From: Glutamicibacter arilaitensis Re117
GTDB lineage: Bacteria; Actinomycetota; Actinomycetes; Actinomycetales; Micrococcaceae
Length of the DNA stretch: 64,000 nt
NCBI RefSeq assembly: GCF_000197735.1
Contig: NC_014550.1
Coordinates: 186,001-250,000, forward strand
Direction: 5' to 3'
Shown piece by piece: positions 7,247 through 15,958 of this stretch. Positions within the stretch are counted from its first letter, which is position 1; every line of letters begins with the position of its first letter. Under the pieces are notes generated by a model that ran no database searches, had not been told where the DNA came from, and saw only the letters and a list, made by a program, of their open reading frames with translations. The position numbers and the translations under genes were made by a program.

Positions 7247-8101
7247 TTAGTTTGCGCGGCCAAGCTGCCGCGGCCCAATCCACCGATTGCTCAGCCTGCG
7301 ATACGCAGCCGCAGCGCTGGTCATGTCTTCGTCTTCCAACGCCTGAATGCCGTGCATCAGATCGCTCGCGGAATCGTCGGGCCATACGATTTCTGCCAGC
7401 AGGCCATAATCCAGTTCAATGAGCGAACGGCTGTCGAAGGCCTCCAGCCAGCTTCCGAGGTTGCCAAGCTCTTCAAAGAGCTGTGATTGGGGCGCGTGGG
7501 TTGCCAGGGCCTGAACAGCCCAAGCCAAGCGGTCGATGGCCTGCTCGTAGCTGGCGTAGATCCGAACGGTTTTGAGATGCTCTCCGTTGGGCACCACGTC
7601 GTGCTCATCATCCTCGCGGAAGAGGGCAAACCAGCCCAGCGGGATGCCCCAGGATGACGTTCTCGTGTGCAGGTGTGTCAGGTCATTGGCCAGGCGGTCG
7701 GTATCGACACGTTGCGAATTGGCCTGCCGTGCGACCGGGGGAACCAAGAGGTCGAATACTTCAGCTCGCATGGCTTCTTCGGCCTGCTCAGCGGCCAGTA
7801 AGCTCCGTGCCTGCAGCTGACCCGGGCAGTAGCGAGTGTGCTCGGTGCCTTGGTAGTCCAAGATCTTTGCACTGCGGAAGAACTCTGGCTCGTTGTGCGG
7901 GTACGGGTCCGAGACATTGCGCAACGTGCGGCTCCAGAGCCGCTCGTTTTCAAAGGCATCCCACTGCTCGGCGGTGCGTTGCGGGGTGCGCAGAATGATG
8001 GACTGGGCCCAATCCTCGAAAGTGTCCAGCGGCTCATAGACGCGAAGGTGCGCTGTGGCGGCGGTCAGCTCTGCGGCGGGCCCAGTCATCTTTGGCGTCA
8101 T
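7247..8101 (-). CDS. Conserved protein of unknown function, coupled to xthA
   Basis: A 284-residue soluble protein that I do not recognise by name. It is rich in Trp and acidic residues, with no signal peptide, membrane segment or metal motif. A Cys in YCPGQLQARSLL and a conserved-looking WGIPLGWFALFRED stand out. The ATG follows the xthA stop codon after 2 bp (TAGCCATG), so the two are translationally coupled and co-transcribed. The second half (EQAIDRLAWAVQALATH) looks all-helical. A role alongside DNA repair is only a guess from position. Confidence 0.6.
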   Translation of the reverse strand: MTPKMTGPAAELTAATAHLRVYEPLDTFEDWAQSIILRTPQRTAEQWDAFENERLWSRTLRNVSDPYPHNEPEFFRSAKILDYQGTEHTRYCPGQLQARSLLAAEQAEEAMRAEVFDLLVPPVARQANSQRVDTDRLANDLTHLHTRTSSWGIPLGWFALFREDDEHDVVPNGEHLKTVRIYASYEQAIDRLAWAVQALATHAPQSQLFEELGNLGSWLEAFDSRSLIELDYGLLAEIVWPDDSASDLMHGIQALEDEDMTSAAAAYRRLSNRWIGPRQLGRAN

Positions 8102-8103
8102 GG

Positions 8104-8904
8104 CTAGTCGGCCAGCTCCACGATAACTGGCGCGTGGTCGCTGGCGCCCTTTCCCTTGCGTTCTTCGCGGTCGATGCTCGCCCCGATGACGCGTGCCGTT
8201 AAGGCAGGTGAGGTCAGCGAGAAATCGATGCGCATCCCTTCACCCTTGGGGAAACGCAGCTGCGTGTAATCCCAATAGGTGTATTCGCCTTCGGTGTGCG
8301 GACGCACGACATCGGTGAATCCCAAATCCTCGAAGGCAGCGAAAGCAGCGCGTTCAGGCGCGGATACGTGGGTCAGGTTGTTCTCGACGAAGAAGTCGAT
8401 ATCCCAGACGTCCTCGTTCTTTGGCGCGATATTCCAATCGCCCATCAGAGCAATCTGGGCCTGCGGGTTTTCTTCCAGCCAGCCCGCGGATTCCTTTTTT
8501 AGCACATCCAGCCAATTCAGCTTGTAGCCCATATGCTCATCGTCCAAGGCACGTCCATTGGGTACGTACAGGCTCCAGATACGCACTCCGCCGCAGGTTG
8601 CGGCAATGGCGCGCGGCTCTTGGATCGGGTTCTTTCCACCCTTGCCGAATTCCGGCTGTCCAGGGAAAGTGCGTTCAACGTTCTCAAGACCGACACGAGA
8701 GGCAATGGCAACGCCATTCCACTGGTTGACGCCGAAATGCGCTACCTCGTAGTCGTTATTCTCAAACAATTCCCAAGGGAAATTATCGTCCTTGCACTTC
8801 GTTTCCTGAATAGCCAGGACGTCTACATCGGTACGTCGCAGCCAATCCTCAACACGGTCGGCGCGGGCTCGAAGCGAGTTCACATTCCAGGTTGCAATCT
8901 TCAC
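8104..8904 (-). CDS. xthA: Exodeoxyribonuclease III
   Basis: A 266-residue member of the ExoIII/AP endonuclease family acting at abasic sites and 3' blocks in base-excision repair. The family motifs are in order: ATWNVNSLRAR (Asn) at the start, QETKCKDD (metal-binding Glu), the SLYVPNGR segment, GDWNIAPKNEDVWD (Asp and Asn of the active site), and the C-terminal SDHAPVIVEL (catalytic Asp-His). Full length. The first gene of a two-gene operon with the unknown protein downstream. Confidence 0.95.
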   Translation of the reverse strand: MKIATWNVNSLRARADRVEDWLRRTDVDVLAIQETKCKDDNFPWELFENNDYEVAHFGVNQWNGVAIASRVGLENVERTFPGQPEFGKGGKNPIQEPRAIAATCGGVRIWSLYVPNGRALDDEHMGYKLNWLDVLKKESAGWLEENPQAQIALMGDWNIAPKNEDVWDIDFFVENNLTHVSAPERAAFAAFEDLGFTDVVRPHTEGEYTYWDYTQLRFPKGEGMRIDFSLTSPALTARVIGASIDREERKGKGASDHAPVIVELAD

Positions 8905-9009
8905 TAGTTCAACCTATCAAGTTTGCTGTCTTGTGCCACTTCAATTTAGTTGGAAGTCCGAGTATATTCGACACTAGTAGGTGACCTCAATCACTCAAAG
9001 GAGAGCTAG

Positions 9010-10062
9010 TTGCCTGAGATTTTAACCGAACGCCGGGGGCTTCTAGGGCTCATTACGCTGAATCGTCCAAAGGCACTGAATGCGCTGAATGCAGACATGT
9101 GCCGCACCATTCTCGATGCCCTGCTGGAATGGAAAGATGACCCGAATATTGCCCAGGTGGCGGTTATGGGCGCAGGTGAACGAGGACTGTGCGCAGGCGG
9201 AGACATCGTGGCGATCCACCGCGATATCTTGGATCGAAGCGGTGCTTCGGCTGACTTTTGGCGCATCGAATATCAGCTCAACGTCATGATTGACGAATAC
9301 CCCAAGCCCTACATTGCGCTGATGGATGGAATTGTCCTTGGCGGAGGCATTGGCATCTCGGCCCACGGCAGCCATCGAATCGTGACCGAAACCAGCCGCT
9401 GCGGCATGCCAGAGGTTGGCATTGGATTCTTCCCCGATGTCGGCGGAACGCATCTGCTGGCTCGCGCACCACATGCTGCCGGCCGCTTGGCGGCGTTGAC
9501 CGGGATCAAGTTCGGGGCGGCCGACACCATTTCCTTGGGGCTTGCCGACTCCTACGTGCCGCGCGATCGGCTTGAAAGCTTGCTCGCGGACCTTGAAACC
9601 CGTCCCGTGGTGGACGTGCTGGCGAACTATGCAGAAATCCCGGAGCCTGGCTTCTTGCAGGAGGAATGGGTGCAGGCCTTCGAAGAGCCAAGCACCCCGG
9701 CGGTCTTGCTGGCCCTGGAGCAGTACGGCACTGCGCCAGCGCGCGACGCGCAGCAGGCGTTGAAGGCCGCATGTCCGAGCTCGGTGCGCCTGGTTGAGGA
9801 GCTCATGCGCCTTGCTGGAGCGGATTTGCGGACAGATCTGCAACGCGAATACCGCGCGGCCGTGAACCGGCTTGATGATCCGGACCTGGCCGAAGGTATT
9901 CGGGCGGCAGTTATCGACAAGGACCGCAACCCGCAGTGGACCGACGCGATTCCCTCAATGAGCCATGAGCAACGCACGCAACGGCATCTGGCACCACTGC
10001 CGGGAGCAGAACTGAACTTCGCACTACTCGGTAAAGATCTAGAGGAAAAGAGCCGCTCATGA
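9010..10062 (+). CDS. 3-hydroxyisobutyryl-CoA hydrolase (enoyl-CoA hydratase/isomerase fold)
   Basis: A 350-residue crotonase-fold protein. The start is a TTG at 9010, preceded by AAAGGAGAG at good spacing. The N-terminal domain has RPKALNALNADMC, the oxyanion-hole segment AGERGLCAGGDI, and MDGIVLGGGIGIS, with acidic residues in MPEVGIGFFPDVGGT as in 3-hydroxyisobutyryl-CoA hydrolases. It has a C-terminal helical extension of the expected size. It would release 3-hydroxyisobutyrate in valine catabolism, which fits the next gene, with which it overlaps by 4 bp. A general enoyl-CoA hydratase role is the alternative but the length and motifs favour the hydrolase. Confidence 0.85.
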   Translation: MPEILTERRGLLGLITLNRPKALNALNADMCRTILDALLEWKDDPNIAQVAVMGAGERGLCAGGDIVAIHRDILDRSGASADFWRIEYQLNVMIDEYPKPYIALMDGIVLGGGIGISAHGSHRIVTETSRCGMPEVGIGFFPDVGGTHLLARAPHAAGRLAALTGIKFGAADTISLGLADSYVPRDRLESLLADLETRPVVDVLANYAEIPEPGFLQEEWVQAFEEPSTPAVLLALEQYGTAPARDAQQALKAACPSSVRLVEELMRLAGADLRTDLQREYRAAVNRLDDPDLAEGIRAAVIDKDRNPQWTDAIPSMSHEQRTQRHLAPLPGAELNFALLGKDLEEKSRS

Positions 10063-10955
10063 GCGCAAAACCAGTCATCGGATTCCTCGGCATGGGTCAT
10101 ATGGGCCTGCCAATGGCCATTAACCTGCACAAGGCCGGCTACGTTCTCAAAGGATTTGACGTGGTCCCAGCTGCGGTGCAAGCCGCCCAAGACGCTGGAA
10201 TCCAGACCGTAGCTACCGGAGCCGAGGCGGCTGTCGACGTGGATATCGTGCTCACCATGTTCCCTTCGGGCAAGCATGTGCTCGATGCTTATCGCGAGTA
10301 TTTGCTTGAAAGCGCCAAGCCCAACACGCTCTTCTTGGAATGCTCGACCATCGATGTATCCCAGGCGCGCGAAGCTGCTGCGCTGGCAGTTGAAGCTGGG
10401 CATCGAAGCGCTGACGCACCGGTGTCGGGAGGCGTGGTTGGAGCTGAGGCCGGGACCTTGACCTTCATGCTCGGTGCCCAAGGCGAGGACCTGGAGGAAA
10501 TTACCTCGGTACTGGATCATATGGGCAAGCGAATTGTGCACTGCGGCGGCTACGGCGCAGGCCAGGCCGCCAAAGTTTGCAACAACATGCTGCTGGGCAT
10601 CTCGATGATCGGGGCCGCTGAAGCCTTCGTGCTGGGCGAACGTCTGGGGCTGGAGCATCAGGCTCTCTATGACGTCATTTCCTCGGCTTCGGGGCAGTGC
10701 TGGGCGGTAACCACCAATTGCCCGGTACCCGGACCCGTGCCTGCATCGCCGGCCAACCGTGATTACCAGCCGGGGTTTGCCGCGGCGCTGATGGCCAAGG
10801 ACCTGGGCCTTGCCTCGAGCGCGCTGGAGCATACGGATACCGACGCCCAGCTGGGTTCACTGGCTGCGGCGCTATACCGGAAGTTCAGCGAAGAAGGCAA
10901 TTCCGGAACCGATTTCTCGGGGATCATCAACGCGATTCGTGATGGGTCGCTATAG
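10059..10955 (+). CDS. mmsB: 3-hydroxyisobutyrate dehydrogenase
   Basis: A 298-residue NAD(P)-dependent dehydrogenase of the 6-phosphogluconate dehydrogenase-like family. The Rossmann loop is FLGMGHMGLPMA, the substrate motif DAPVSGGVVGAEAGTLTFM, and the catalytic lysine is in GAGQAAKVCNNM. It oxidises 3-hydroxyisobutyrate to methylmalonate semialdehyde. Its ATG overlaps the stop of the preceding hydrolase, so the pair works as a two-step valine degradation module. The semialdehyde dehydrogenase (mmsA) and acyl-CoA dehydrogenase are not in the window. The 3' end overlaps a convergent MarR gene by 6 bp. Confidence 0.9.
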   Translation: MSAKPVIGFLGMGHMGLPMAINLHKAGYVLKGFDVVPAAVQAAQDAGIQTVATGAEAAVDVDIVLTMFPSGKHVLDAYREYLLESAKPNTLFLECSTIDVSQAREAAALAVEAGHRSADAPVSGGVVGAEAGTLTFMLGAQGEDLEEITSVLDHMGKRIVHCGGYGAGQAAKVCNNMLLGISMIGAAEAFVLGERLGLEHQALYDVISSASGQCWAVTTNCPVPGPVPASPANRDYQPGFAAALMAKDLGLASSALEHTDTDAQLGSLAAALYRKFSEEGNSGTDFSGIINAIRDGSL

Positions 10956-11453
10956 GAAATCTCCGGAGGCCTTGCGCAAGCGGGCCAGGATTTCGAAAAG
11001 TTCGGTGGCATCAGTGCCAGAGAGATTGCTTTGGGCGAAGAGCTTTTCGTTGAGATCATCGCGTGCCGCAGACAGCACCTGCTGGCCTGCGGCCGTGAGC
11101 TCCAAAAGCCGGGTACGCCCGTCCGTTGGGTGCGCGATGCGCCGTACCAGCCCGGTTGCCTCCAGCCGGTCTACCGAGTTGGTCAGACTGGTTGCATGAA
11201 CCTGCAAGAGTTGGCTGGCCCGGCTCATCGGGAGGGAGCCGCGCTTGGAGAAGCCAAGCAGAGCGAGCACTTCAAACCGGGCAAAAGTCAGTCCGTGCGG
11301 CTTGAGGATAGCATCGGCTCGCTGCAAGTAAATTGATGCTGTGCGCATCACCGCGGTAATTGCGGCCATGGAGTCGGCCTCGGCTGTCCAACCATGAGAA
11401 ATCCACTGTTCTCTCGCTTGCGCGATTGGATCGCGAGGCAGCGGTGAAGTCAT
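10950..11453 (-). CDS. MarR family transcriptional regulator
   Basis: A 167-residue winged-helix regulator: LTFARFEVLALLGFSKRGSL, recognition helix MSRASQLLQVHATSLTNSVDRLEATGLV and the wing RIAHPTDGRTRLLELT. The position next to the valine genes makes it a candidate regulator of them, although it is convergent and not divergent. Its own promoter region is the spacer shared with the membrane-protein operon. Confidence 0.88.
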   Translation of the reverse strand: MTSPLPRDPIAQAREQWISHGWTAEADSMAAITAVMRTASIYLQRADAILKPHGLTFARFEVLALLGFSKRGSLPMSRASQLLQVHATSLTNSVDRLEATGLVRRIAHPTDGRTRLLELTAAGQQVLSAARDDLNEKLFAQSNLSGTDATELFEILARLRKASGDFL

Positions 11454-11635
11454 TGTGTACCCCCAAAAGAAGACTTAGACCAACAATATACTTGGACTTC
11501 CTAATGTTTGGAAGCAAGTTCCTCACCCGCAAGCTAGGCATTGGCAAAAGGTATCCGCAGTGGACGGTCAAGGGAGGGCGTGATGCCTTATGCCTTGAGG
11601 GATTGAATTTTCAGGATTGCTGGAATTGGGCACAA

Positions 11636-11671
11636 AAAGTACTTTCTAAACTGGAAAGTACTTGTTATGCT
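11636..11671 (+). promoter_or_regulatory. Double AAAGTACTT operator and promoter
   Basis: AAAGTACTTT (11636-11645, itself a perfect palindrome) and AAAGTACTT (11655-11663) lie 19 bp apart, and together form the inverted repeat AAGTACTTTC-N7-GAAAGTACTT. A -10-like TATGCT follows at 11666-11671, so a bound protein would cover the promoter. The likely ligand is the winged-helix protein encoded by the third gene of the operon. Confidence 0.7.
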
Positions 11672-11709
11672 GGGAGTGTCCGGAAGATTCAAGTCGAAGG
11701 AGCAGGACA

Positions 11710-11913
11710 ATGAAAATGTCATTCAACGGGTGGTACTCCGCGATCGTCATTGCCGCAGGTTTGGGTTTCGCGGCGATCGCGTTGACTGCCTACGCCACCG
11801 GCCAGAACTTCCTGATTTTCGTCGGCATGGGAATTTTTATGGCGATCTGCATGACCATGACTTCCATTCAGGCCCAGCGCCAGCACAAGCTCCGTAAGGC
11901 GTCCGGCAAATGA
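11710..11913 (+). CDS. Small two-helix membrane protein
   Basis: A 67-residue protein with two hydrophobic helices (about 7-28 and 31-52) and a basic tail (QAQRQHKLRKASGK). The ATG at 11710 has AAGGAG close upstream. It overlaps the next gene by ATGA. No family recognised. As first gene of an autoregulated operon with another membrane protein and a regulator, it may form part of a small membrane complex; the function is unknown. Confidence 0.75.
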   Translation: MKMSFNGWYSAIVIAAGLGFAAIALTAYATGQNFLIFVGMGIFMAICMTMTSIQAQRQHKLRKASGK

Positions 11914-12350
11914 GTGATGACAAGCAAATGAGTCCAGAGGAGCAGCTGGCCGCACTAGGCATAGCGCAGCGCTCGATGCAGCATGCATCGGAATTCGGGG
12001 CCAGGCTGCTGGGTACCTATGTCATTATCTTGGGATTGCTGTTCGGCGCTTTGGCCGCCCTGCTGCAGGTCTATTCTCCTGAGGCGAACTTCGTCGGATT
12101 CATGGTCATCACCGCGTTGTTTGTCGTAGGCGTTGTAGCAATGTCCTTGGCCTATGCCCGGCTATACCGTTCATTGCCGAGAGGGTACTCCAAGAAGTAC
12201 CTCCGCGGATTTATCTTGAGCTTGGTGCTTTATGCAGTCGCAGTGGCTCTGATTGCAGCCGGTCCGATGGGCTGGGGCATGACGGTTCTCATCGGTCTCG
12301 TTGTCGCCGCGCCTTTGTGCCTGACCGGAATTGCGATGGTGCGCAAATGA
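11910..12350 (+). CDS. Four-helix membrane protein of unknown function
   Basis: A 146-residue protein with a hydrophilic N-terminus (SDDKQMSPEEQLAALG) followed by four predicted membrane helices in two hairpins, the pairs separated by a basic loop (RLYRSLPRGYSKKYLRG). ATGA overlaps join it to both neighbours, so the three products are made together. Not recognised as an enzyme or transporter. Confidence 0.75.
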   Translation: MSDDKQMSPEEQLAALGIAQRSMQHASEFGARLLGTYVIILGLLFGALAALLQVYSPEANFVGFMVITALFVVGVVAMSLAYARLYRSLPRGYSKKYLRGFILSLVLYAVAVALIAAGPMGWGMTVLIGLVVAAPLCLTGIAMVRK

Positions 12351-12646
12351 GTGCGCATGCTCGCGAACGGTTGAATGACGATTTCTCAAACCCCGTTCGG
12401 CTGTCCCTGATGGGTTCCTTGCACGCGGTGGATGAGGCGGATTTCAAATCGTTGAAAGAAGCCATTGGAATTTCTGACTCCGTGCTATCCCGCCACCTGA
12501 GTGCACTGGAAGCTGCCGGTTATGTCCACATCAAAAAAGGGTATGTAGGCAAAAGGCCTCGTACCTGGGCGAAGCTGACTTCATCCGGGCACCAGGCCTT
12601 TGCACAACATGTTCAAGCACTGAAGGAAATTACCGGTCTGGTCTAA
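12347..12646 (+). CDS. Winged-helix transcriptional regulator
   Basis: A 99-residue single-domain regulator of the small winged-helix group (HTH_34/ArsR-like): PVRLSLMGSLHAVDEADF, then the helix-turn-helix FKSLKEAIGISDSVLSRHLSALEAAGYV and a basic wing (KKGYVGKRPRTW). The start at 12347 overlaps the upstream stop (ATGA). No ligand domain and no metal-binding cysteines are visible, so signal sensing is unclear. It probably binds the AAAGTACTT repeats at the operon promoter and represses its own operon. Confidence 0.85.
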   Translation: MSAHARERLNDDFSNPVRLSLMGSLHAVDEADFKSLKEAIGISDSVLSRHLSALEAAGYVHIKKGYVGKRPRTWAKLTSSGHQAFAQHVQALKEITGLV

Positions 12647-12649
12647 CCG

Positions 12650-13492
12650 CTAGGAGCGCCACCACTTGTCCCAATACGTTGCCGGAACGGTGCGCTTGTG
12701 GCGTGAGCCGGTAAAGCGGCGTTCAATGGCCTCAGCCGCAGCAGGATCAATTTCTCGACCCTCCAGGTAATCATCGATCTGTGGATAGGTCAGGCCCAGC
12801 TCGTCTTCATCTGCACGCAGCGGCTGGCCATCAAGCAGGTCCGCGGTGGGTTCCTTGGCCCACAATTGCTGCGGGGCCCGCAGTTCGCGAAGCAGTGCCT
12901 GGTTCTGGCGCTTATTCAGCCCTGCCAGCGGCAGGAGATCGGCGCCGCCATCACCAAACTTGGTGAAGAATCCGGTCACTGATTCGGCCGCATGGTCGGT
13001 ACCCAAAACCAGCATTCCGCGGTCACCGGCCAAGGCATACTGCATGATCATGCGGGCACGGGCTTTGACATTGCCGCGATTGAAATCGCTTAGTGCCTTG
13101 TGGCCGGCATCAGCCAAGGCTTCGTCGAAAGCGGCGACAGGCTTTTCGATATTAATTTCGAACTGCTCGTCGGCAGCCACGAAATCCATCGCGGCCTGGG
13201 CGTCGGCGGCGTCGCGCTGTTTGCCATGGGGCAAGCGGGCAGCCACAAAGCGGGCATTCCCGCCAGCTTCGCGCACTTCTTCAACCGCCAGCTGCGCCAA
13301 GCGGCCGGCCAGCGTCGAATCTATGCCGCCGGAGATGCCCAGCACGAAACCCTTGGCCCCGGTAGCGGCGAGGTAGTCCTTGAGGAAATCGATGCGACGG
13401 CGGATTTCTTCGGCGGCGTCGATTTCCGGGCGCACGCCCAGCTCTTCAATGATCTTTGCTTGCAGTTCACGCATGCTTCTAATCCTAGGCAT
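12650..13492 (-). CDS. nadE: Ammonia-dependent NAD synthetase
   Basis: A 280-residue enzyme that amidates nicotinic acid adenine dinucleotide to NAD+. The PP-loop [12 protein letters not shown] is at about residues 52-63. [26 protein letters not shown] and the C-terminal [13 protein letters not shown] match the short, ammonia-using NadE of E. coli type, without an N-terminal nitrilase domain. It is convergent with the regulator gene on its left, with only 3 bp between stops. Confidence 0.95.
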   Translation of the reverse strand: MPRIRSMRELQAKIIEELGVRPEIDAAEEIRRRIDFLKDYLAATGAKGFVLGISGGIDSTLAGRLAQLAVEEVREAGGNARFVAARLPHGKQRDAADAQAAMDFVAADEQFEINIEKPVAAFDEALADAGHKALSDFNRGNVKARARMIMQYALAGDRGMLVLGTDHAAESVTGFFTKFGDGGADLLPLAGLNKRQNQALLRELRAPQQLWAKEPTADLLDGQPLRADEDELGLTYPQIDDYLEGREIDPAAAEAIERRFTGSRHKRTVPATYWDKWWRS

Positions 13493-13567
13493 GCGTCATC
13501 GCACGAGGGTAGCGCTACGCAGGGGACTCCGCGAAAGTTAATCTGTTCTCAATAATTCCCCGAGGGG

Positions 13568-14005
13568 CTATTGCTGATCCTGCTCCGGCTCCCAACCCAG
13601 GTTCCGGGCGATCTTCTCCAAGGTTTCGACAACCGCGTCATATTCGGAACCATCCAGATCCTGCCCGAACTGCGTGCGGATCTTCTCCACGAGTTCACTG
13701 AGCTTGAGCAGTGAGGTGTGGCCTCGATCGGTGATCGAGTACTCGCCATTCTCGGCTGCAATCCAACCGGATTCCACCAGCTCGGCCAAGTGCTCTTTCA
13801 ATGACTGCGGCTCATCAGGAGATGCGAAGAATGGGGAAAGGCCAGCGCCTAGCTGTGCCTCGGTGGCCGGCTGCTGCTCAAGCAAGTTGAGCACCTGCCA
13901 CTGCCGGCGTGTCACACCGTGTTCTTCGAGAGTCGCTGCAAACTGCTCGTCAATCAGCGAATCCACCAATTTCAACCAGTAACCCAAGGGGCGTTTTGCG
14001 TTCAT
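13568..14005 (-). CDS. MarR-like winged-helix regulator
   Basis: A 145-residue protein with helix EEHGVTRRQWQVLNLLEQQP, a recognition region around LKEHLAELVESGWIA and the wing NGEYSITDRGHTSLLKL, as in MarR/PadR-like regulators. It is divergent from pyrE with about 40 bp between the starts. Target unknown. Confidence 0.8.
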   Translation of the reverse strand: MNAKRPLGYWLKLVDSLIDEQFAATLEEHGVTRRQWQVLNLLEQQPATEAQLGAGLSPFFASPDEPQSLKEHLAELVESGWIAAENGEYSITDRGHTSLLKLSELVEKIRTQFGQDLDGSEYDAVVETLEKIARNLGWEPEQDQQ

Positions 14006-14044
14006 GAAATCAGCCTAGCCATGATCCCGACTAGAATCGAGGGT

Positions 14045-14602
14045 ATGAGCGAAACCAGCGCCCGTGAGCGACTAAAAGAACTGATCCAAGAACTAGCCAT
14101 TGTGCGCGGCAAGGTCACCTTGTCCTCGGGCAAGGAAGCAGATTACTACATCGATCTGCGCCGAGTGACCCTGCACCAGGAAGCCTCGGGCCTGGTCGGC
14201 GAGGTCATGCTCGACTTGCTTGATGAAGCCAAGCTGGAATTCAGCAACGTTGGCGGTCTGACCATGGGCGCGGACCCAGTGGGTACCGCCATCATGCACA
14301 CCGCACGCGCCAAGCAGCGCGCTGTTGACGCCTTTGTGGTCCGCAAGGCGCAGAAGTCCTACGGCATGGGCCGCCAGGTCGAAGGCCCGAGCATTGAAGG
14401 CAAGGATGTCATCGTGCTGGAAGATACTTCCACCACCGGTGGCTCGGCGCTGACCGCAGTCGAGGGCGTGCGCAAGGCCGGAGGCAACGTGATTGCCGTT
14501 GCCGTGATCGTGGACCGCGACACCGGCGCGAAGGAACGCATCGAATCTGAAGCTGGCGTGCCTTACCTGTTTGCCTATGGCAAGGATGAGCTGGGCCTGT
14601 AG
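14045..14602 (+). CDS. pyrE: Orotate phosphoribosyltransferase
   Basis: A 185-residue enzyme of the de novo pyrimidine pathway that forms orotidine 5'-phosphate from orotate and PRPP. The PRPP-binding motif is VIVLEDTSTTGGSALTAV; GKVTLSSGKEADYYIDLR at the N-terminus binds orotate, and KAQKSYGMGRQVEG supplies the flexible-loop lysines. The ATG at 14045 gives the family length; longer upstream reading has no support. A strong terminator follows. Confidence 0.95.
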   Translation: MSETSARERLKELIQELAIVRGKVTLSSGKEADYYIDLRRVTLHQEASGLVGEVMLDLLDEAKLEFSNVGGLTMGADPVGTAIMHTARAKQRAVDAFVVRKAQKSYGMGRQVEGPSIEGKDVIVLEDTSTTGGSALTAVEGVRKAGGNVIAVAVIVDRDTGAKERIESEAGVPYLFAYGKDELGL

Positions 14603-14629
14603 CCCTTCAGTCCTGGATTTTCACGCAGA

Positions 14630-14665
14630 AATGCTGCCCTCCACGCATGGAGGGCAGCATTTTTA
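14630..14665 (+). terminator. Terminator of pyrE
   Basis: AATGCTGCCCTCC, loop ACGCAT, GGAGGGCAGCATT followed by T residues. Confidence 0.92.
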
Positions 14666-14671
14666 TTGCAT

Positions 14672-15742
14672 TCAGCCGCGGTCAGGTGCGGCAGTGGTCT
14701 TGCGCGGAACCAGCACCGCCGGGAATTCGCCCGGAGACTCGACCTCTTCCCCGGCGAGCAGGCCCAGCAGCATTTTCACCGCGTGGGCACCCATTTCGTG
14801 CAACGGCTGGCGTACGGTGCTCAGCGGGGGAGTGGACTGCGCGGCGGCCGGGATGTCATCAAAGCCGATGATGGACAGGTCCTCGGGGATGCGCAGCCCG
14901 TGCTCGCCGGCCACCTGCAGGGCGGCCAGGGCCGAAAGGTCATTGGCGGCGAAAATGGCCGTCGGCGGATGCGGCAAATCCAACAGGTCATGGGCCGCTA
15001 GCACTGCAGCTTCATGCTGGTAGTCGCCGTGGTGGACCAGCTGTTCTTCAATCTCCACTCCGGCATCTTCCAGTGCTTGGCGGTAGCCCTGTTCGCGCAG
15101 GTGCGCAGATTGCAGATCCTCGCGTCCGCGAATATGGGCGATGCGGCGATGGCCCAGTTCCAGCAGGTGCGAGGTGGCGGTGTAGGCGCCGCCGTAGTTG
15201 TCGACATCGATGGAAATCGGCATATCCGCGCCGGTATGCGGATCAATTGAGATCACCGGGACCGAACTATGCGGGATTTCCACGGTAGGGGTGACGATGA
15301 TGGCACCGTCGATGAGCGTTCCACCCAATCGGGACAGCGAGCGGCGTTCCCAGCCGGCGTGGCCTTCGGGGCTCAGGTTGCCCGCGTAGGCCATCAGGTC
15401 ATATTGGGTCCCGCGCAGGGTGGCGGAAATGCCGTTGAGCAATTCCAGGGAGAAGGGCTCGAATTCGGCAACGAGGATGCCAATGATGTTGGTTCGGGTG
15501 CTGCGCAGCGAGGATGCCACCAGCGAGGTCTCGTAGCCTAGTTCATTGATGACCTGATGGACTTTGGCGATCGTCGCCGGAGCTACCCCGTACCGGCCAT
15601 TGACCACCTTGGATACGGTGGACACCGAAACCTTCGCAACGCGTGCCACATCGTTGATGGTTGCGCGCCCGGTCGACGTTTCGACGGGCTTCCGGCCCTG
15701 CAAGGTCTGGGCCATCTCGGGGTTTGAGGTCTCAGGGGTCAT
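14672..15742 (-). CDS. LacI family repressor of the beta-glucoside operon
   Basis: A LacI/GalR regulator of about 356 residues. The N-terminal headpiece is TINDVARVAKVSVSTVSKVVNG with the hinge after NELGYETSLVASSLRS, and the rest is a periplasmic-binding-type ligand domain (AIFAANDLSALAALQVAGEHG, SIIGFDDIPAAAQSTPPLSTVRQPL). The start at 15742 is chosen to keep a short leader before the headpiece; an upstream reading adds 15 residues without support. It is divergent from the sugar ABC/GH3 operon and the spacer carries LacI-type operators, so it most likely represses that operon until a beta-glucoside or its product binds. Confidence 0.9.
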   Translation of the reverse strand: MTPETSNPEMAQTLQGRKPVETSTGRATINDVARVAKVSVSTVSKVVNGRYGVAPATIAKVHQVINELGYETSLVASSLRSTRTNIIGILVAEFEPFSLELLNGISATLRGTQYDLMAYAGNLSPEGHAGWERRSLSRLGGTLIDGAIIVTPTVEIPHSSVPVISIDPHTGADMPISIDVDNYGGAYTATSHLLELGHRRIAHIRGREDLQSAHLREQGYRQALEDAGVEIEEQLVHHGDYQHEAAVLAAHDLLDLPHPPTAIFAANDLSALAALQVAGEHGLRIPEDLSIIGFDDIPAAAQSTPPLSTVRQPLHEMGAHAVKMLLGLLAGEEVESPGEFPAVLVPRKTTAAPDRG

Positions 15743-15818
15743 CACTCGACTAACAGTAGCGCAAACTCTCGCGTAATTCCGGGACATTCAGCGCTCATGA
15801 CGTTTTATTCAGAGGGTA

Positions 15819-15893
15819 TCGATAACGTTTTCGCAAAGGATTTCGAAAACGTTATCGAAAACGATTGACATGACATGCATCACAGTGCAATTC
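15819..15893 (+). promoter_or_regulatory. Paired LacI-type operators and promoter of the beta-glucoside operon
   Basis: TCGATAACGTTTTCG (15819-15833) and its exact reverse complement CGAAAACGTTATCGA (15844-15858) form a 15-bp inverted repeat with a 10-bp spacer. Each arm contains a GATAACGTTTTC-like palindrome centred on CG, the hallmark of LacI/GalR sites. A -35 box TTGACA follows at 15865-15870, with a weak CAATTC 17 bp further on. Confidence 0.85.
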
Positions 15894-15958
15894 TTGGTGA
15901 AGCCATTCGCCTGCCGCACCTTGTGGACAGGTCATCATCACAGCTGAGGAGCACGAGC

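Noticed and set aside
9627..10832. 401-codon open frame antisense to the valine catabolism genes
   Set aside because: Covers two well-supported enzymes on the other strand; no motif, start signal or codon pattern of its own.
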